Source: Planctomyces sp. SH-PL62 (GTDB taxonomy: Bacteria > Planctomycetota > Planctomycetia > Planctomycetales > Planctomycetaceae). Taken from it: a DNA stretch of 35,523 nt. A program made the position numbers and the translations under genes. Positions 1 to 6,649 of this stretch are shown in pieces (position 1 is the first letter of the stretch; each line of letters starts with the position of its first letter). Under the pieces are notes generated by a model, which worked only from the letters and a program-made list of their open reading frames with translations, was not told where the DNA came from and ran no database searches. Where the stretch lies: the NCBI GenBank assembly GCA_945893045.1, contig CAMDEA010000085.1:1-35523 (forward strand), in the 5' to 3' direction.

Positions 1-119
1 CACCTGCTCCCGAACCGCTGGCATCAACAACTCGGATTTCACTTGTGGGACATCATCCATGATCGACTCCAGAAAGAGGTTCCGAACATTTTCAACCTCA
101 TTCTGACAACTCTGTATTC
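1..119 (-). other. Short open minus-strand frame running off the window edge
   Basis: Downstream of the truncated permease, one minus-strand frame (shifted by one relative to the permease) stays open for about 40 codons to the window edge. It reads like ordinary coding sequence, with acidic and hydrophobic residues alternating. It may be the 3' continuation of the permease after a frameshift, or the start of an unrelated gene, for example from the ATG at 60. A run of 40 open codons is possible by chance, and I recognise no domain in it. Confidence 0.25.
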
Positions 120-811
120 ATCGCGCCAGGCAAAATTGGCACACCCCGCCCGGCCGTCGAACTGCGAAACGAGATCGCCAAAGCCATGAAGTCACCGCTG
201 GGAGCATTCACGATCATCTGAGTGACCGCGATCAACACCCATAGACTCACGCTGTAACCGAGGACTCGGCGAATCAGCACGTTCGACTTCGCCTCCAGAA
301 CCTGACGCACGAACGCGACATTCATCGTCAACAATTGCAGGAACGCCAGAGTCAGCAGGCACCCGACGTAACCGCCCAGCCAACTGAAGAATCCATGCGC
401 GAAAAACAGCGAAAAGATCAGGCTGAGAAATGACACTCCCAGCAAACTTTGCAGCAGCTTGTAAGTCAGCAGATGCCGGCGTTGAAACGGAGCCGGAAAC
501 AAGAACGCGACTTCACTGGCGGTGAAATAGACGGTGGCCTCACCCGTCGAAAACAAAATCGCCCAAGTCGAGAACGCGAACAGTCCGAACGCCACGACAT
601 CCTGAATTCGGTCAAGCACCATCGCGGCCGCCGCCGGTGTCGAAGACGACATCCGCCCGACGAAATACATCGAGCCGACTCCGTAGGCCATCATCAACAG
701 AATGAAGCCGGTCTGAACGGCTCCGCGCAGCGTCTTCATGCCGCGCCACATTTGGCGAAACCCGCCACGCCATTTCAGGCGAATCAGTTTCCAGAGTGCG
801 GAGTGAAACAT
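98..811 (-). pseudogene. ABC exporter permease, apparently truncated or frameshifted
   Basis: This encodes 237 residues of an integral membrane protein that looks like the N-terminal half of the putative ABC-exporter permease family, in which members are usually around 500 residues or longer. Visible are an amphipathic N-terminus rich in Arg and Trp, then hydrophobic segments near residues 34-50, 73-88, 120-145 and 147-170, and another near 190-205. After about residue 218 the sequence turns into a short unconvincing tail and stops with TGA, while a shifted frame stays open beyond it. This fits a frameshift, a deletion or a sequencing error. It lies 84 bp downstream of an ABC ATPase on the same strand, and the two would form one exporter. 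A paired repeat fills that gap and ends just before this ATG. The family assignment is moderately sure; whether the gene is broken cannot be settled because the window ends here. Confidence 0.55.
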
Positions 812-816
812 GGTTT

Positions 817-899
817 GTAGGTCCGGCTTTCCAGCCGGACTCGAATTGGGATTGGTGTCGTCGTTGAGTGATCGGGGCAGGCTGGAAAGCCTGACCTAC
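817..899. repeat. GTAG-type REP doublet (REPIN-like) between ABC genes
   Basis: The element starts with GTAG and ends with CTAC. The left arm folds as GTCCGGCT-ttcc-AGCCGGAC and the right arm as CAGGCT-ggaa-AGCCTG, so the arms are inverted relative to each other but differ by paired changes that preserve each hairpin. The right-end CTAC, read on the minus strand, contains the TAG stop codon of the ABC ATPase gene. Confidence 0.85.
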
Positions 900-1624
900 G
901 TCGGCTGCTCGGTGAGTTGAAAGAAGACATCCTCCAACGAAGCATCCGCACCGAGTTCGGCCAATTTCCCTTTCGCCTCGGCGATGGTCCCTTGAAACAA
1001 ACACAGCCCGCGGTGCATCAGCAGCAAGTGGCTGCACAGGTCGTCGATCAAGTCCAACAAGTGCGAACTGATCATGACTGCCGCCCCAGCCGCCGCTCGA
1101 TCGCGAATGGATTCTTTCAACGTGCGGATACCGCGCGGATCGAGCCCCGTCAGCGGTTCATCAAACAAGATCGCTTCCGGCTGATGCAGGTACGCGCAGC
1201 AAATCGCCACCTTCTGCCGCATCCCGCGTGACAACTCTTGAGCGATCGTGTCCCGCTTCTCGGTCAGCTCAAACTGAGTAAGCAATCGCTCTGCCTCCGC
1301 CTCAAAAGCTGGGACACGATAGACCGAGGCGGTGAAGTCGAGGTGTTCCCAGACGGTCAGCACGTCGAACAACTGCGGATCATCGGGGATGAACGCCAAC
1401 CGACTCTTCGCCGCGATCGGATCTTGCACGATGTCGTGTCCCGCGACGGAAAGCCGCCCGCGAGTCGGCGGGATGATCCCGGCGAGCGCTCGCAATGTCG
1501 TCGTCTTGCCGGCCCCATTCGGCCCGACCAATCCGACGATCGAGCCAGCCGGGACTTCAAAGCTCAGGCCGCGCACCGCGAGCGTTTCGCGATAGGACTT
1601 CTCATAGCCTTCGACTCGAATCAT
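896..1624 (-). CDS. ABC transporter ATP-binding protein
   Basis: A 242-residue ATPase that would energise the adjacent membrane permease. It shows Walker A (GPNGAGKTTT near residue 34), the signature LSRGMRQK, Walker B ending ILFDEP, the D-loop GLDPRG and the switch histidine in ISSH. The organisation resembles ATPases of drug or exporter-type systems (CcmA/NatA-like) rather than importers, and the substrate cannot be inferred. The start at 1624 was chosen because GGAGTG lies just upstream; an upstream extension to 1672 has no such site. The stop TAG lies inside a flanking GTAG repeat, so the C-terminus may have been set by insertion of that element. Confidence 0.92.
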   Translation of the reverse strand: MIRVEGYEKSYRETLAVRGLSFEVPAGSIVGLVGPNGAGKTTTLRALAGIIPPTRGRLSVAGHDIVQDPIAAKSRLAFIPDDPQLFDVLTVWEHLDFTASVYRVPAFEAEAERLLTQFELTEKRDTIAQELSRGMRQKVAICCAYLHQPEAILFDEPLTGLDPRGIRTLKESIRDRAAAGAAVMISSHLLDLIDDLCSHLLLMHRGLCLFQGTIAEAKGKLAELGADASLEDVFFQLTEQPT

Positions 1625-1702
1625 GGTCACTCCAACTGCGGCGGCGTCTGGCAATGTTGCGCGATTCGACAAGACTTATAGCTCGCGCGGCCCCAAATGA
1701 AA

Positions 1703-1777
1703 CAGGCGAGCGGGGAGGCGTCAGCCCCCCGGTCCTACGTCGAATGCACCGGGGGCTCACGCCGCCCCGCTCGCCTG
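1703..1777. repeat. Inverted repeat between divergent ABC and oxidoreductase genes
   Basis: Arms of about 30 bp (1703-1733 and 1748-1777), beginning CAGGCGAGCGGGG and ending CCCCGCTCGCCTG, are separated by a 14-bp spacer. Mismatches are few and lie mainly around the GGCGTCAGCC part. It sits in the 248-bp gap between a minus-strand and a plus-strand gene start, so it could affect either leader, but no promoter can be called with confidence. Confidence 0.85.
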
Positions 1778-1872
1778 AATGTCTTCGCTACTGGAGATTG
1801 TTCGCCGGAATGGCCACGATATTCACCGTTGTTCCTCGACATGCCTTTCGACTCACCGACCAAGGAGTTGCC

Positions 1873-3261
1873 ATGACGCTTCGCCAATCCCAACCCGCCA
1901 AGAACATCACCACCTCGCGCCGCACATTTCTATCAGCGACGGCCGCGTCGGCATTCAGCTTCACGATCGTTCCGCGACACGTCCTCGGCGGACAGGGACA
2001 GACGGCGCCCAGCGAACGGCTCAACGTGGCCGGCATCGGCTGCGGCGGCATGGGAGGCGGCGATATCGCGACCATCGCCAAACTCGGAGCGAATTTTGTG
2101 GCGCTGTGTGACGTCGATGAGGGTCGAGCGGCGGGAACGTTCAACGCGCATCCCAAGGCACGCCGTTACAAAGATTTTCGCGAGATGATCGACAAGGAAG
2201 CCAAGAACATCGACGCGGTCACGGTCGGCACGCCGGATCACATCCATGCCGTGGCCGCGATGACGGCGATTAAGGCTGGCAAGCACGTCTATGTTCAGAA
2301 GCCGCTGACGCACACACTACATGAGTGCCGTGAACTTACCAAAGCGGCTCGCGCGGCGAAGGTCATGACGTCGATGGGCAATCAAGGGCACGCCAGCGAA
2401 GGCTCGCGGTTGACGAACGAATGGATTCAAGCGGGTGTCATCGGCGAAGTCCGTGAAGTCCATGCGTGGTCGGACCGCGCGGGACGGTTGTGGAAGCAAG
2501 GCATCGGCCGACCGACCGATACTCCGCCGGTTCCCGCGACGCTCGACTGGGACTTGTGGCTCGGCCCGATCAAAGAGCGACCGTATCACCCGGCCTACGC
2601 TCCATTCGGCTGGCGCGGCTGGTGGGACTTCGGCACCGGAGCGATCGGCGACATGGGTTGCCACATCATCGACCATCCGGTGTGGGCACTCGAACTTGGA
2701 GCACCGACTTCCGTCGAAGCCAGCACAACGCACGATGGCACGCTGCTGGCGGGGAACAAGCTCAATTTCGAGACGTTTCCGATCGCCGCGATCATCACCT
2801 ACCAGTTTCCCGCGCGCGGCAAGCTCCCTCCGGTCACGATGACGTGGTACGACGGTGGCCTGCTCCCGCCGACACCGATCGAGATGCCGGCTGGTCAACG
2901 TCTGCCGGGGAATGGCGTCCTCTATGTCGGCAGCAAAGGGAAGATGTATCACGGCTCACATGGCGGGATGCCTCAGCTTCTGCCGGGCACGTTGACGGAG
3001 GCGGCGAAAGCGGTGCCGAAGTCAATGGATCGCTCACCCGGCCATTACGACGAGTGGTATCAAGCCTGCAAAGGTGGGAAGCGTCCGGTCGCCAGCTTCG
3101 ACTACTCCGGCCCAATGACGGAGACCGCGTTACTGGGAGTGTTGTCGCTGAGGTCGCCGGGGACACGGCTTGAATGGGACAGCGAGAACATGAAAGTGAA
3201 GAACGCACCGGAACTCAATCAGTACGTTCACACCGAATATCGCAAAGGCTGGGTATTGTGA
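1873..3261 (+). CDS. Gfo/Idh/MocA family oxidoreductase with Tat signal
   Basis: A 462-residue NAD(P)-dependent oxidoreductase of the family that acts on sugars, inositols and related polyols. The N-terminus has a twin-arginine motif (SRRTFLS) followed by a hydrophobic stretch, so it is probably exported folded. A Rossmann fold follows with the glycine-rich IGCGGMGGGD, and the family motif VQKPLTH carries the conserved Lys of EKP-type motifs. The central Trp-rich part (WDLWLGP, GWRGWWDFGTGAIGDMGCH) is typical of the large planctomycete paralogue group; GDMGCHIIDH contains the putative catalytic His region. Start: AAGGAG five bases before the ATG. It lies 78 bp upstream of a DUF1080 gene, a pairing common in planctomycetes and suggestive of periplasmic (keto)sugar metabolism. 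The substrate is unknown. Confidence 0.93.
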   Translation: MTLRQSQPAKNITTSRRTFLSATAASAFSFTIVPRHVLGGQGQTAPSERLNVAGIGCGGMGGGDIATIAKLGANFVALCDVDEGRAAGTFNAHPKARRYKDFREMIDKEAKNIDAVTVGTPDHIHAVAAMTAIKAGKHVYVQKPLTHTLHECRELTKAARAAKVMTSMGNQGHASEGSRLTNEWIQAGVIGEVREVHAWSDRAGRLWKQGIGRPTDTPPVPATLDWDLWLGPIKERPYHPAYAPFGWRGWWDFGTGAIGDMGCHIIDHPVWALELGAPTSVEASTTHDGTLLAGNKLNFETFPIAAIITYQFPARGKLPPVTMTWYDGGLLPPTPIEMPAGQRLPGNGVLYVGSKGKMYHGSHGGMPQLLPGTLTEAAKAVPKSMDRSPGHYDEWYQACKGGKRPVASFDYSGPMTETALLGVLSLRSPGTRLEWDSENMKVKNAPELNQYVHTEYRKGWVL

Positions 3262-3339
3262 CCGGCCGAAAGCCAATCGCCGAAAGCCGTTGGCCGTTAT
3301 ACCGTTTTTTCTATCCTCAAAGTCCACCTGGGATTCACT

Positions 3340-4029
3340 ATGAAACGTGCATGGTTGGTTTTGATTGCTCTGCTCGTCACGACGGCCTCAGCGTCCGCAA
3401 CTGACAACTCACTGACCGATCAAGAAAAGAAAGACGGCTGGCTGCTGTTGTTCGATGGCCAGTCAACGAAAGGCTGGATGACGATCAAAGAGAAACCGCT
3501 GCCCGACAAGCATGTGCAAGATGGAAGTCTCAACCCGCATCCGTGCGACTACATGCTGATCCATGAGAAAGTTTGGGAGAACTACAAGCTGTCGCTCGAA
3601 TTCAAGATCAGCCCCAAGTGCAACAGCGGGGTTTTCGTGAGGACATTTCCACTGATGCCTCGGCCGGGCAAAGATGTGGGATTCAACGGGATCGAGATTG
3701 CGATCGACGACACCAAGACCGCTGGCTTCCACGACACGGGGGCGATCTACGATCTCGTCAAGCCGACCAAGAACGCCATGAAGCCCGTCGGCGAATGGAA
3801 CCACATCGTCATCACCAGCGATCGCAACATTCTGGCCGTCGAACTCAATGGTGAGACCGTTTCGCGCATGAATCTCGACGAGTGGCCCGAACCCAACAAG
3901 CGCGCCGACGGGACGGCTCACAAGTTCGACGTGGCTTACAAAGAGCATCCGCGCAAAGGCTACCTCGGCATGCAGGATCACGGCAGCGATTGCTGGTACA
4001 AGAACATCAAGCTGCTGCCGCTGAAGTGA
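3340..4029 (+). CDS. DUF1080 (3-keto-disaccharide hydrolase-like) secreted protein
   Basis: A 229-residue protein with a cleavable signal peptide (MKRAWLVLIALLVTTASASA). It has the hallmarks of the DUF1080 concanavalin-like fold: LLFDGQSTKGW near the start, then YKLSLEFKISPKCNSGVFVRT, GEWNHIVI in the middle, and a C-terminal GYLGMQDHGSDCWYKNIKL. Some family members hydrolyse 3-keto-glycosides, a logical follow-on to an oxidoreductase that makes keto sugars. That link is inference from the adjacent Gfo/Idh/MocA gene. It is full length for a single-domain member, with no visible defect. Confidence 0.9.
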   Translation: MKRAWLVLIALLVTTASASATDNSLTDQEKKDGWLLLFDGQSTKGWMTIKEKPLPDKHVQDGSLNPHPCDYMLIHEKVWENYKLSLEFKISPKCNSGVFVRTFPLMPRPGKDVGFNGIEIAIDDTKTAGFHDTGAIYDLVKPTKNAMKPVGEWNHIVITSDRNILAVELNGETVSRMNLDEWPEPNKRADGTAHKFDVAYKEHPRKGYLGMQDHGSDCWYKNIKLLPLK

Positions 4030-4037
4030 GGCCCATC

Positions 4038-4775
4038 ATGCGACTCCCCGTCATGCGTGGCGTCATCGACCGCCGGATTCTGGTGAACTACCGAGCCGAT
4101 CCCTCGGTCATCGCGCCGCTGCTGCCGCCACCGTTCCGGCCAAAGCTGTTTCGCGGCATGGGACTGGTCGGCATCTGCCTGATCCGGCTCAAGCAACTGC
4201 GGCCCGCGTTTCTGCCGGCGTGGCTGGGAGTCTCGTCCGAGAACGCCGCGCATCGCACGGCGGTCGAGTGGGACGACAACGGCATCACTCGCGAAGGAGT
4301 TTATGTTCGCCGCCGCGACACGAACTCCTGGCTCAACACGCTGACCGGCGGACGGCTGTTTCCCGGCTTCCATCACCATGCGAAGTTCGACGTGCGCGAG
4401 TCGGTCGAGCAACTGTCCGTCTCAATGCGCAGCGACGACGGCGAGACGAGCTTGTCCGTGAGCGGGCAGCTCACGCCGATCTGGCCGAAGTCGTCGATCT
4501 TCCAATCGCTCGGAGAAGCGTCGGCGTTCTTCGAGGCCGGCTCGCTGGGTTATTCGGCGACGCCAAGCGACTCGCGGTTTCAAGGACTCGAATTGCGCTG
4601 CCAGAAATGGCACGTCGATCCGTTGAACGTGGACGAGGTTCACTCCAACTTCTTCGAGAATGAATCGCTGTTCCCCAAAGGCACAATTGAGTTCGACTGC
4701 GCCTTGCTGATGCGCAACATCGCTCACGAATGGCACGAACAAGCCGACCTCTGTTGCGCCGCGGCGGCTGCATGA
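4038..4775 (+). CDS. DUF2071 family protein
   Basis: A 245-residue soluble protein matching the DUF2071 family, whose function is not established. Recognisable features are the N-terminal 'P-x-L-LPPPFRPKLF' stretch, GLVGICLIRLK, the acidic-aromatic GITREGVYVRRRDTNSW segment, and GRLFPGFHHHAKFDV in the middle. It starts 8 bp after the DUF1080 stop, so the two are probably co-transcribed, but I see no functional reason for the pairing. An alternative start at 4053 would remove five residues. Confidence 0.75.
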   Translation: MRLPVMRGVIDRRILVNYRADPSVIAPLLPPPFRPKLFRGMGLVGICLIRLKQLRPAFLPAWLGVSSENAAHRTAVEWDDNGITREGVYVRRRDTNSWLNTLTGGRLFPGFHHHAKFDVRESVEQLSVSMRSDDGETSLSVSGQLTPIWPKSSIFQSLGEASAFFEAGSLGYSATPSDSRFQGLELRCQKWHVDPLNVDEVHSNFFENESLFPKGTIEFDCALLMRNIAHEWHEQADLCCAAAAA

Positions 4776-4816
4776 GTTTCGTCGAAGCGATAGACTGCGT
4801 CGAAATGCGATTTATG

Positions 4817-4877
4817 GAGCCGCGACCGTCAGGGAGCGGTGGTCGAACAGCAGACCGCTTCCTGACGGGCGCGGCTC
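4817..4877. repeat. CCGCGACC-type inverted repeat before larB
   Basis: Arms of about 24 bp (4817-4840 and 4854-4877) beginning GAGCCGCGACC and ending GCGCGGCTC. Each arm can fold alone as CCGC-GA-CC/GG-GA-GCGG, with two adjacent G·A mismatches in the stem. The left copy is preceded by GGAG. Translated in the larB frame it would encode RPSGSGG, which is repeat sequence and not genuine protein. Confidence 0.85.
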
Positions 4878-4921
4878 TAAAGCAATCACACTCAAAGTTC
4901 CGCACGATAGGTAGCCTCAGC

Positions 4922-5608
4922 GTGACCACTCCCGACACCGCCATCACCGATTCCGCGCGAGTGGACTTAGACCGACAACGCCGCTGTGGATTCCCAGAGG
5001 TCGTCTACTGCGAAGGCAAGAGTGTTGAAGCCGTCGAGCAAATCTTCGCGGCATTGGTCGCCGCGGGCCAAGACGCCTTCGCGACGCGAGTCTCTGCCGA
5101 ACAAGCGGCCGCCATTCAACGACGATTCCCAAACGCCCGGCACAACGCCATCGCACGCACCATTCGAGTCCCTTTAGTGCGTGAGCAATCACCGACCGGC
5201 AAAGTGGCCGTCGTGACCGCTGGAACCGCCGATCGTCCAGTTGCAGAAGAAGCTTTGGAAACGCTGCGTTGGATGGGCTGCGCCGTCGAGCGGATTGAGG
5301 ATGTCGGAGTCGCCGGGCCGCAACGTTTGCTGGCCGTCGTGCCGCAGCTTCAAGACTGCGACGCGGTGGTTGTTGTGGCCGGGATGGAAGGAGCCTTGCC
5401 GTCGGTGGTTGGCGGGCATGTCTCCTGTCCGGTGATCGCCGTGCCGACGAGCGTCGGTTACGGCGCGTCGTTCGGCGGCATCGCCGCGTTGTTGGGGATG
5501 TTGAATAGCTGCGCCGCAAACGTGACCGTCGTAAACATCGACGCGGGGTTTAAGGCGGGATATGTGGCGGGGCTGATCGCGAAGCAAACTGCCGTTTCCA
5601 GAATTTGA
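4922..5608 (+). CDS. larB: LarB-like protein (nickel-pincer cofactor synthesis), short N-terminus
   Basis: A 228-residue protein matching LarB, which carboxylates and hydrolyses nicotinic acid adenine dinucleotide at the start of nickel-pincer nucleotide synthesis. Seen are the FPEVVYCEGKSVE segment, the PurE-like core (VAVVTAGTADRPVAEEA), VVVVAGMEGALPSVVGG, PTSVGYGASFGG and NIDAGFKAGY. LarB proteins usually carry a longer N-terminal helical part before the FPEV segment. Here the frame continues upstream through a paired repeat (4817-4877), so the normal N-terminus is missing or replaced. The GTG at 4922 is a tentative start because it follows the repeat; it lacks a clear Shine-Dalgarno. No larA, larC or larE is in view. 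Confidence 0.8.
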   Translation: MTTPDTAITDSARVDLDRQRRCGFPEVVYCEGKSVEAVEQIFAALVAAGQDAFATRVSAEQAAAIQRRFPNARHNAIARTIRVPLVREQSPTGKVAVVTAGTADRPVAEEALETLRWMGCAVERIEDVGVAGPQRLLAVVPQLQDCDAVVVVAGMEGALPSVVGGHVSCPVIAVPTSVGYGASFGGIAALLGMLNSCAANVTVVNIDAGFKAGYVAGLIAKQTAVSRI

Positions 5609-5623
5609 GATTTGAGATTTCAC

Positions 5624-6490
5624 ATGCCAATGATCGACACGCTCCCTTCACCCCCGGTTCGTCCCGCATCAGCCCATAAGGGAACATTCGGGCGAGTGCT
5701 CGTGATCGGCGGCAGCCGAGGCATGTCTGGTGCTCCGAGCTTGGCAGGCTTGGGAGCCTTGCGCGGCGGTGCAGGGCTTGTGTATGTCGCCGTGCCCAGC
5801 GAGATCCTCCCAATCGTCGCCGCGATTGAGCCGTCGTACCTCACGATTCCATTGGCCACCGACGAAGAGCATGGTTGCCTTTCCGCCGATGGGCTGACCG
5901 GATTGCGACAAGCGTGCGAAGGCAAGGACGCGATCGCGCTTGGTCCTGGTCTGGGAACTTCGCGCGGCGTGACGGCGATCGTATCCGCGCTCTTTGCGGA
6001 ACTGCCGCAGCCAATGGTCGTCGATGCCGATGCGTTAAACGTGCTCGCCGCGCAGAAGCCTGGCCGTTCAAAACCAGCCGGTCCGCGCATCCTCACGCCG
6101 CATCCTGGTGAGTTTGCTCGGCTGATCGGCAGCGACATCGCGACCGTACAAAATCAGCGAGCCAAGCTGGCGGCCGAGTTCGCGGCCGCTCACGGAGTCA
6201 TCGTGCTGTTGAAAGGGCAGGGGACCATCATCACCGATGGCGACCGAGTGGCCATCAATCGCACCGGTAACCCCGGTATGGCAACAGGCGGTTCCGGAGA
6301 TGTGCTCACTGGATTGATCGCCGCTCTGCTGGCTCAAGGCATGACACCGTTCGAGGCGGCTCAACTCGGAGCACATTTGCACGGCTTCGCCGGCGACCTC
6401 GCGGCAGCGGAGTTGTCGCAACCGGGGCTCATCGCGTCTGATCTGCCACGCTATCTCGCAGCGGCGTGGCGGAAAGTTTTGAATCCATAA
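5624..6490 (+). CDS. nnrD: ADP/ATP-dependent NAD(P)H-hydrate dehydratase
   Basis: A 288-residue ribokinase-like enzyme that repairs hydrated NAD(P)H. Evidence includes the KGTFGRVLVIGGSRGMSGAP N-terminal motif, GPGLGTS, VDADALNVLA, the LTPHPGEFARL motif, VLLKGQGTIITDG, and the nucleotide/catalytic NPGMATGGSGDVLTG near the C-terminus. It is the dehydratase domain only, with no fused epimerase. It starts 15 bp after larB at the first ATG; the leader consists of tandem TTTGAGATT copies rather than a strong ribosome-binding site. The protein looks complete and functional. Confidence 0.95.
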   Translation: MPMIDTLPSPPVRPASAHKGTFGRVLVIGGSRGMSGAPSLAGLGALRGGAGLVYVAVPSEILPIVAAIEPSYLTIPLATDEEHGCLSADGLTGLRQACEGKDAIALGPGLGTSRGVTAIVSALFAELPQPMVVDADALNVLAAQKPGRSKPAGPRILTPHPGEFARLIGSDIATVQNQRAKLAAEFAAAHGVIVLLKGQGTIITDGDRVAINRTGNPGMATGGSGDVLTGLIAALLAQGMTPFEAAQLGAHLHGFAGDLAAAELSQPGLIASDLPRYLAAAWRKVLNP

Positions 6491-6502
6491 TCTCTGGAAA
6501 CG

Positions 6503-6538
6503 CGAGGCCGTCGAGAAGACTTTCTTGCGACGGTCTCG
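6503..6538 (+). terminator. Possible hairpin terminator after nnrD
   Basis: Stem arms CGAGGCCGTCG and CGACGGTCTCG (one mismatch) enclose a 14-base loop, 13 bases after the nnrD stop. There is no U-rich tail, so it is at best a weak or factor-assisted terminator. Confidence 0.4.
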
Positions 6539-6543
6539 TCATT

Positions 6544-6640
6544 GAATTGGATATCACAATTTGTGATATCCAATTCCAGAAACCGCAGTGTTCCCGGGCT
6601 TTCGTCAAAATTGGAGATCACAATTTATGATCTCCAATTT
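6544..6640. repeat. Twin 33-bp palindromes between convergent nnrD and ileS
   Basis: Two palindromes of identical length occur at 6544-6576 and 6608-6640. The first is perfect around a central T, with stem TGGATATCA/TGATATCCA. The second has stem TGGAGATCA/TGATCTCCA. They share the same outer AATTGG/CCAATT and differ by one compensated base pair in the stem. They may act as a transcription stop for both converging genes. Confidence 0.85.
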
Positions 6641-6649
6641 GGCGAGCCT

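Noticed and set aside
4730..4921. N-terminal extension of LarB through RPSGSGG sequence
   Set aside because: This stretch is an inverted repeat found between other genes too, so it is not likely to be true LarB sequence.
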